A stretch of 64,000 bases of DNA from Paenibacillus wynnii (lineage in GTDB: Bacteria; Bacillota; Bacilli; Paenibacillales; Paenibacillaceae), in assembly GCF_000757885.1 (NCBI RefSeq), contig NZ_JQCR01000002.1, positions 1,550,001-1,614,000 on the forward strand. Direction: 5' to 3'. Below are positions 61,240 through 64,000 of the stretch, in pieces. Each line of letters begins with the position of its first letter. Position 1 is the stretch's first letter. The notes beneath the pieces are model-generated. The model ran no database searches. It saw only the letters and a list, made by a program, of their open reading frames with translations, and was not told where the DNA came from. The position numbers and the translations under genes are program-made.

Positions 61240-61602
61240 TTAACATTTTGTTTGAAAATTCGCTTTTCCTTCCAAGGTTGCATGCAAGAATTTTTTCGAC
61301 TTTCTCAATCGCTTCTGGATTGCTTCAATTTCTTTGATTTTTTGTTCAACTATTTTTTTCTTTACCTCGTATGATGAATTAAGTTGTTGATTTACTAGTA
61401 AACCTAACTCTTCTACAGAAAAGCCCACGGATAAAAGTGCCTTCACATCTTCTAGAAATTCAACAATTTCTTCTGAGTAAATACGATAATTATTTACATC
61501 TCTTTTAACAAATGTGTCCGGAATTAGGCTTTTACGTTCATAGAATCTCAATGTTGATATTGGCAGACCCGTTAATTTTGAAACATCATTTATTCTCATC
61601 AT
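61240..61602 (-). CDS. MerR-family regulator, short
   Basis: The 120-residue protein has the MerR winged helix (MRINDVSKLTGLPISTLRFYERKSLIP) and a dimerising coiled coil (~80-112) with no effector domain. It is divergent from the nitroreductase gene and so a good candidate for its regulator. GAGAGGCC precedes the ATG; the second ATG of the MM pair could also be used. Confidence 0.88.
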   Translation of the reverse strand: MMRINDVSKLTGLPISTLRFYERKSLIPDTFVKRDVNNYRIYSEEIVEFLEDVKALLSVGFSVEELGLLVNQQLNSSYEVKKKIVEQKIKEIEAIQKRLRKSKKFLHATLEGKANFQTKC

Positions 61603-61621
61603 ATGGCCTCTCTTTATTTAT

Positions 61622-61652
61622 TTGCTATAAACCTCAGTTTATAGTTCATAAT
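61622..61652 (+). promoter_or_regulatory. MerR-type promoter of the nitroreductase gene with perfect dyad
   Basis: TTGCTA (61622-61627) and CATAAT (61647-61652) are separated by exactly 19 bp, and the spacer holds the perfect dyad CTATAAAC-CTCA-GTTTATAG (61625-61644). This is the classic layout of a MerR-activated promoter. Confidence 0.8.
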
Positions 61653-61719
61653 GCGAATATGATAACGAACGACATAAACAATGTCAAAAAAATCCTATGT
61701 TATCAAAAGGAGAGATTCT

Positions 61720-62358
61720 ATGTTTAACCATATTCTAAATAACGATTTCGCCAGTATAGTCAAGGGACGACGTTCTGTGCGTAATTATGATGAGAACATT
61801 AAAATATCGAAAGAAGAGATAAGCGAAATCATTTCGGAAGCCAGTTTGGCTCCGTCCTCTGCAAATATGCAGCCTTGGCGTGTAATTGTGGTTGATACTC
61901 CGGAAGGAAAAGAGAAACTGAGACCTCTTGTACGTTTCAATACATTACAAAACGATACTTCATCTGCCATGTTATTAATTTTTGGTGATACCCAAAGCTA
62001 TTTATATGTTGAAGAAATTTACAATACCGCCGTGGAACAAGGAAAAATGTCAGCTGAAGTACGAGATAGTCAACTCGAAACCATTCTATCGATATATCCA
62101 ACTCTACCAAAAGAAATGAAAGTTGAAGTTGCAAAGGTCGATAGCAGCCTTTTTGCAATGCAGTTAATGTTAGTAGCTCGTGCACATGGGTATGATACGA
62201 ATCCAATGGCAGGCTTTGAAGTTGACCAGGTAGCAAAAGCCTTTGATTTAGATGAAGAACGCTATGCTCCAGTAATGATTATTTCAATAGGAAAAGCCAA
62301 GGAGGACGGATATGAATCCGTTCGATTAAGTTCTGACAAGATTACATTTTGGAGATAA
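61720..62358 (+). CDS. Nitroreductase-family protein
   Basis: The 212-residue protein starts MFNHILNNDFASIVKGRRSVRNYD (ATG 61720, AAAAGGAGAG upstream; 13 codons fewer than the longest frame). RRSVRNYD and SLAPSSANMQPWRVIVV are FMN-binding motifs; GYDTNPMAGFE and VMIISIGKAKEDGY end the fold. It should reduce nitro compounds or quinones with NAD(P)H. The divergent MerR gene probably controls it. Confidence 0.9.
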   Translation: MFNHILNNDFASIVKGRRSVRNYDENIKISKEEISEIISEASLAPSSANMQPWRVIVVDTPEGKEKLRPLVRFNTLQNDTSSAMLLIFGDTQSYLYVEEIYNTAVEQGKMSAEVRDSQLETILSIYPTLPKEMKVEVAKVDSSLFAMQLMLVARAHGYDTNPMAGFEVDQVAKAFDLDEERYAPVMIISIGKAKEDGYESVRLSSDKITFWR

Positions 62359-62460
62359 CCACGTACCCGTAATCTATGTATATACTGTTTTACTAACTTT
62401 AATAATAAGAGCAGCAGCCGCGGTTTTCCGAAAAAAACATACCCCTACGCACTCCCCCTT

Positions 62461-62504
62461 TATCAAACAATAGGGCACCATAATCGGCGCCCTATTGTTT
62501 GATA
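62461..62504. terminator. Bidirectional terminator
   Basis: TATCAAACAATAGGGC and GCCCTATTGTTTGATA form a perfect 16-bp stem around a short loop between the convergent nitroreductase and SLH genes. Confidence 0.9.
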
Positions 62505-62533
62505 TATTTAATTCCTTCTTCCTATCCCTCTAA

Positions 62534-64000
62534 CTATTTCAGCATTCTCCAAATAATCTGGGCCGCTTCGGCCCGGGTAACCTTAGCCTTGGGAACAAAA
62601 TATCCTGCTTCTCTTCCGCTCATCCATCCGAGCTCGGATACGCTTTGCACGTAAGGTTTGGCCCAAGCCGATGCTAGATCCGCGTCTATAAACGTTGAGG
62701 ACTCCCCTTGGTTCCCAGTCCCTGTGGAATTCTTCAGGCTAGTGACCGCCAGAACGGTGATTTTCGCCATTTCCTCGCGGGTGATCGGGCGGTTAGGCTC
62801 AAATCTGTTAGCCTCTCTGCCTTGGATGATTCCAAGATCGGTGGCAGCTGCAACAGCTCCGGCATACCAAGCATCCTCGGATACATCTGTGAACTTTGAA
62901 TGGGTGGTTGTAGCTTCGAGCTTCAAAGCTCTCACTAACATGGCTACGTATTCGGCGCGGGTAACCTCACGGCTAGGCTCGAAAGTATTAGTTCCAACAC
63001 CGGAAATGAGAAGTCTTCCAGCCAATTGCCCGATAGCATCACTTGCCCAATGAGTCGCTGGAACATCCGAGAAGGATTTCTGAACCTCCAGCAAAGCGTA
63101 TTTGCTGAAGTGGCTAATCTTAGCCGTTATGAAATTACCTTCCTGCTGGCCACCAATGTACTGCACGCTGCCGTTATCAGCGATATAGAAGATCCCTATC
63201 GGCCCAGTAACCGCAGGAACTGGTTTCATAATTCGTATCTTGATAGGCTCGTTGAACTTATTCAAGTTAATCGTCTTACCGCTCGTGGTTGTGATAGACA
63301 ACCCGAAATCATATAGAGACCCAATTACGCGAACCGCTGCATTCGCAGACTTTTCAACTTGAGCAATCCGTTTTGTGCTTTCTGCATCCGTGAGCGACTT
63401 CATCGTCAGGGAGATGGATACCGGTTGATCTCCCGCGGCAAGCCCCTTAGTCAGTTGTTCAAAAAGAGACGCCGGAATATCAAGCATCAAGGCTCCTGCC
63501 TTCAGCTGTAGTGGAGCTCCAGCTAGAAGTTCTGCAACATTCGCAGGAAGCTTGATTTCGGTAGCAGTTACTGGAACATTAACGACCGTTTTACCCCCAA
63601 GAAGTTGATCGGCCTGAAGGGTCACAACAGAAGATTGCCCTGGCACTGTATCCGTAGGTGTTGTATTCGTCGGTGTTGTATTCGTCGGTGCTGTATTTGT
63701 TGGTACGTCCGGAGTTATCGGATCAGCCGGAGTCGTTACAGAAACAGACGGTCCGGTAGAGGTCCAGATCGCTCCATCGAGGCTGGTTTCCACTTTGAAC
63801 GTATAGGCTGTGTTTGGCAGCAGATTCGACACCGTGTAGGTGGCTCCCGTCACACTCGTCAGCAGCTTTCCGTCTTTGTAGATTTTGTAGCCGCTCACGG
63901 GGTCCGTTTCAGATACTCCTGACCATGCGAGCTTAATGCTTCGCGCACTGAGGTCTGAAGCAGTCAATGACTTCGAGCTCTCCCACTGAGGAACCTGAAC
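62534..64000 (-). CDS. S-layer homology domain surface protein, C-terminal part
   Basis: The open frame runs to the window edge, so the N-terminus is missing; 489 residues are visible. A fibronectin type III domain (SARSIKLAWSGVSETDPV, YKIYKDGKLLTSV) is followed by a Thr/Pro linker of 5-residue repeats, a beta-rich module (LPANVAELL to ALLEV) and three SLH domains: FSDVPATHWASDAIGQLAG, FTDVSEDAWYAGAVAAATD and FIDADLASAWAKPYVQSVSE, each with the TRAE/TREE motif. SLH domains bind pyruvylated cell-wall polymer, holding the protein on the surface. It is probably an exported cell-wall protein or enzyme. Confidence 0.93.
   Translation of the reverse strand, partial: VQVPQWESSKSLTASDLSARSIKLAWSGVSETDPVSGYKIYKDGKLLTSVTGATYTVSNLLPNTAYTFKVETSLDGAIWTSTGPSVSVTTPADPITPDVPTNTAPTNTTPTNTTPTDTVPGQSSVVTLQADQLLGGKTVVNVPVTATEIKLPANVAELLAGAPLQLKAGALMLDIPASLFEQLTKGLAAGDQPVSISLTMKSLTDAESTKRIAQVEKSANAAVRVIGSLYDFGLSITTTSGKTINLNKFNEPIKIRIMKPVPAVTGPIGIFYIADNGSVQYIGGQQEGNFITAKISHFSKYALLEVQKSFSDVPATHWASDAIGQLAGRLLISGVGTNTFEPSREVTRAEYVAMLVRALKLEATTTHSKFTDVSEDAWYAGAVAAATDLGIIQGREANRFEPNRPITREEMAKITVLAVTSLKNSTGTGNQGESSTFIDADLASAWAKPYVQSVSELGWMSGREAGYFVPKAKVTRAEAAQIIWRMLK

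Noticed and set aside
1..64000. CRISPR arrays, tRNA or rRNA genes, prophage structural genes
   Set aside because: No regularly spaced repeat-spacer pattern, cloverleaf sequences, rRNA-like stretches or phage genes were seen.

Overview
The window looks like a chromosomal segment of a Paenibacillus-type Firmicute. The evidence is strong AGGAGG-type ribosome binding sites, sigma-A promoters, a Bacillus-like gene set (YwbE, YezD, YfiT/DinB, CcdC, SdaAA/SdaAB, NupNOPQ, BcrAB-like ABC plus two-component genes), an S-layer-homology protein and several short palindromic intergenic repeat families. No rRNA, tRNA, CRISPR array, prophage or plasmid origin was seen. Most of the window is ordinary core and accessory metabolism, punctuated by three insertion sequences and repeats.

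Layout: 1-2 kb, a truncated LacI regulator, a membrane protein and an HNH nuclease. 2.2-5.6 kb, two intact insertion sequences (each with inverted repeats and target duplication) that landed in one intergenic repeat. 5.6-16 kb, small enzymes (bacillithiol-transferase-like protein, YwbE, serine dehydratase, two GNATs, Nnr repair enzyme, hydrolase). 16.4-19.9 kb, a sulfate-uptake operon sbp-cysT-cysW-yezD behind a structured leader that ends in a terminator just before the sbp ribosome binding site. 20-27.4 kb, hydrolase, lactonase, stress membrane protein, CcdC, lactate dehydrogenase, YiaA-like and cytidine-deaminase-like proteins. 27.4-30.2 kb, a cadmium/zinc P-type ATPase and its ArsR-type regulator with a recognisable operator. 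30.2-35.9 kb, an EAL protein, response regulator, histidine kinase and BcrAB-like ABC exporter in a tightly overlapping chain.

36-45 kb is a nucleoside uptake and salvage block: deoB, nupN-O-P-Q and a purine-base permease on the minus strand; a Crp/Fnr regulator and deoD on the plus strand. The deoD promoter carries a cre box and three direct repeats spaced exactly 23 bp. Imported nucleosides would be split by DeoD, the pentose phosphate isomerised by DeoB, and free bases moved by the NCS2 permease. 45-52.3 kb holds a PNPOx-fold protein, an MFS transporter, a divergent CorA-like protein and a TPP-riboswitch-controlled thiamine-precursor ABC operon interrupted by a repeat. 52.4-58.1 kb has a Cys/Met PLP enzyme, two tandem glycosyltransferases, YdeI-like, VOC, WYL regulator and an SDR with an internal deletion. 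58.1-60 kb is a decayed IS1182 copy beside a repeat; 60-64 kb has two MerR regulators with 19-bp-spacer promoters, a nitroreductase and an S-layer-homology protein that runs off the window.

The most interesting unexplained items are the sbp leader RNA, the 23-bp-periodic operator array upstream of deoD, the perfect dyad containing both -10 boxes between the VOC and WYL genes, and the nested palindromic repeat families. No wholly new multi-gene system was recognised with confidence. All functional calls rest on reading the sequence; no database search was run.
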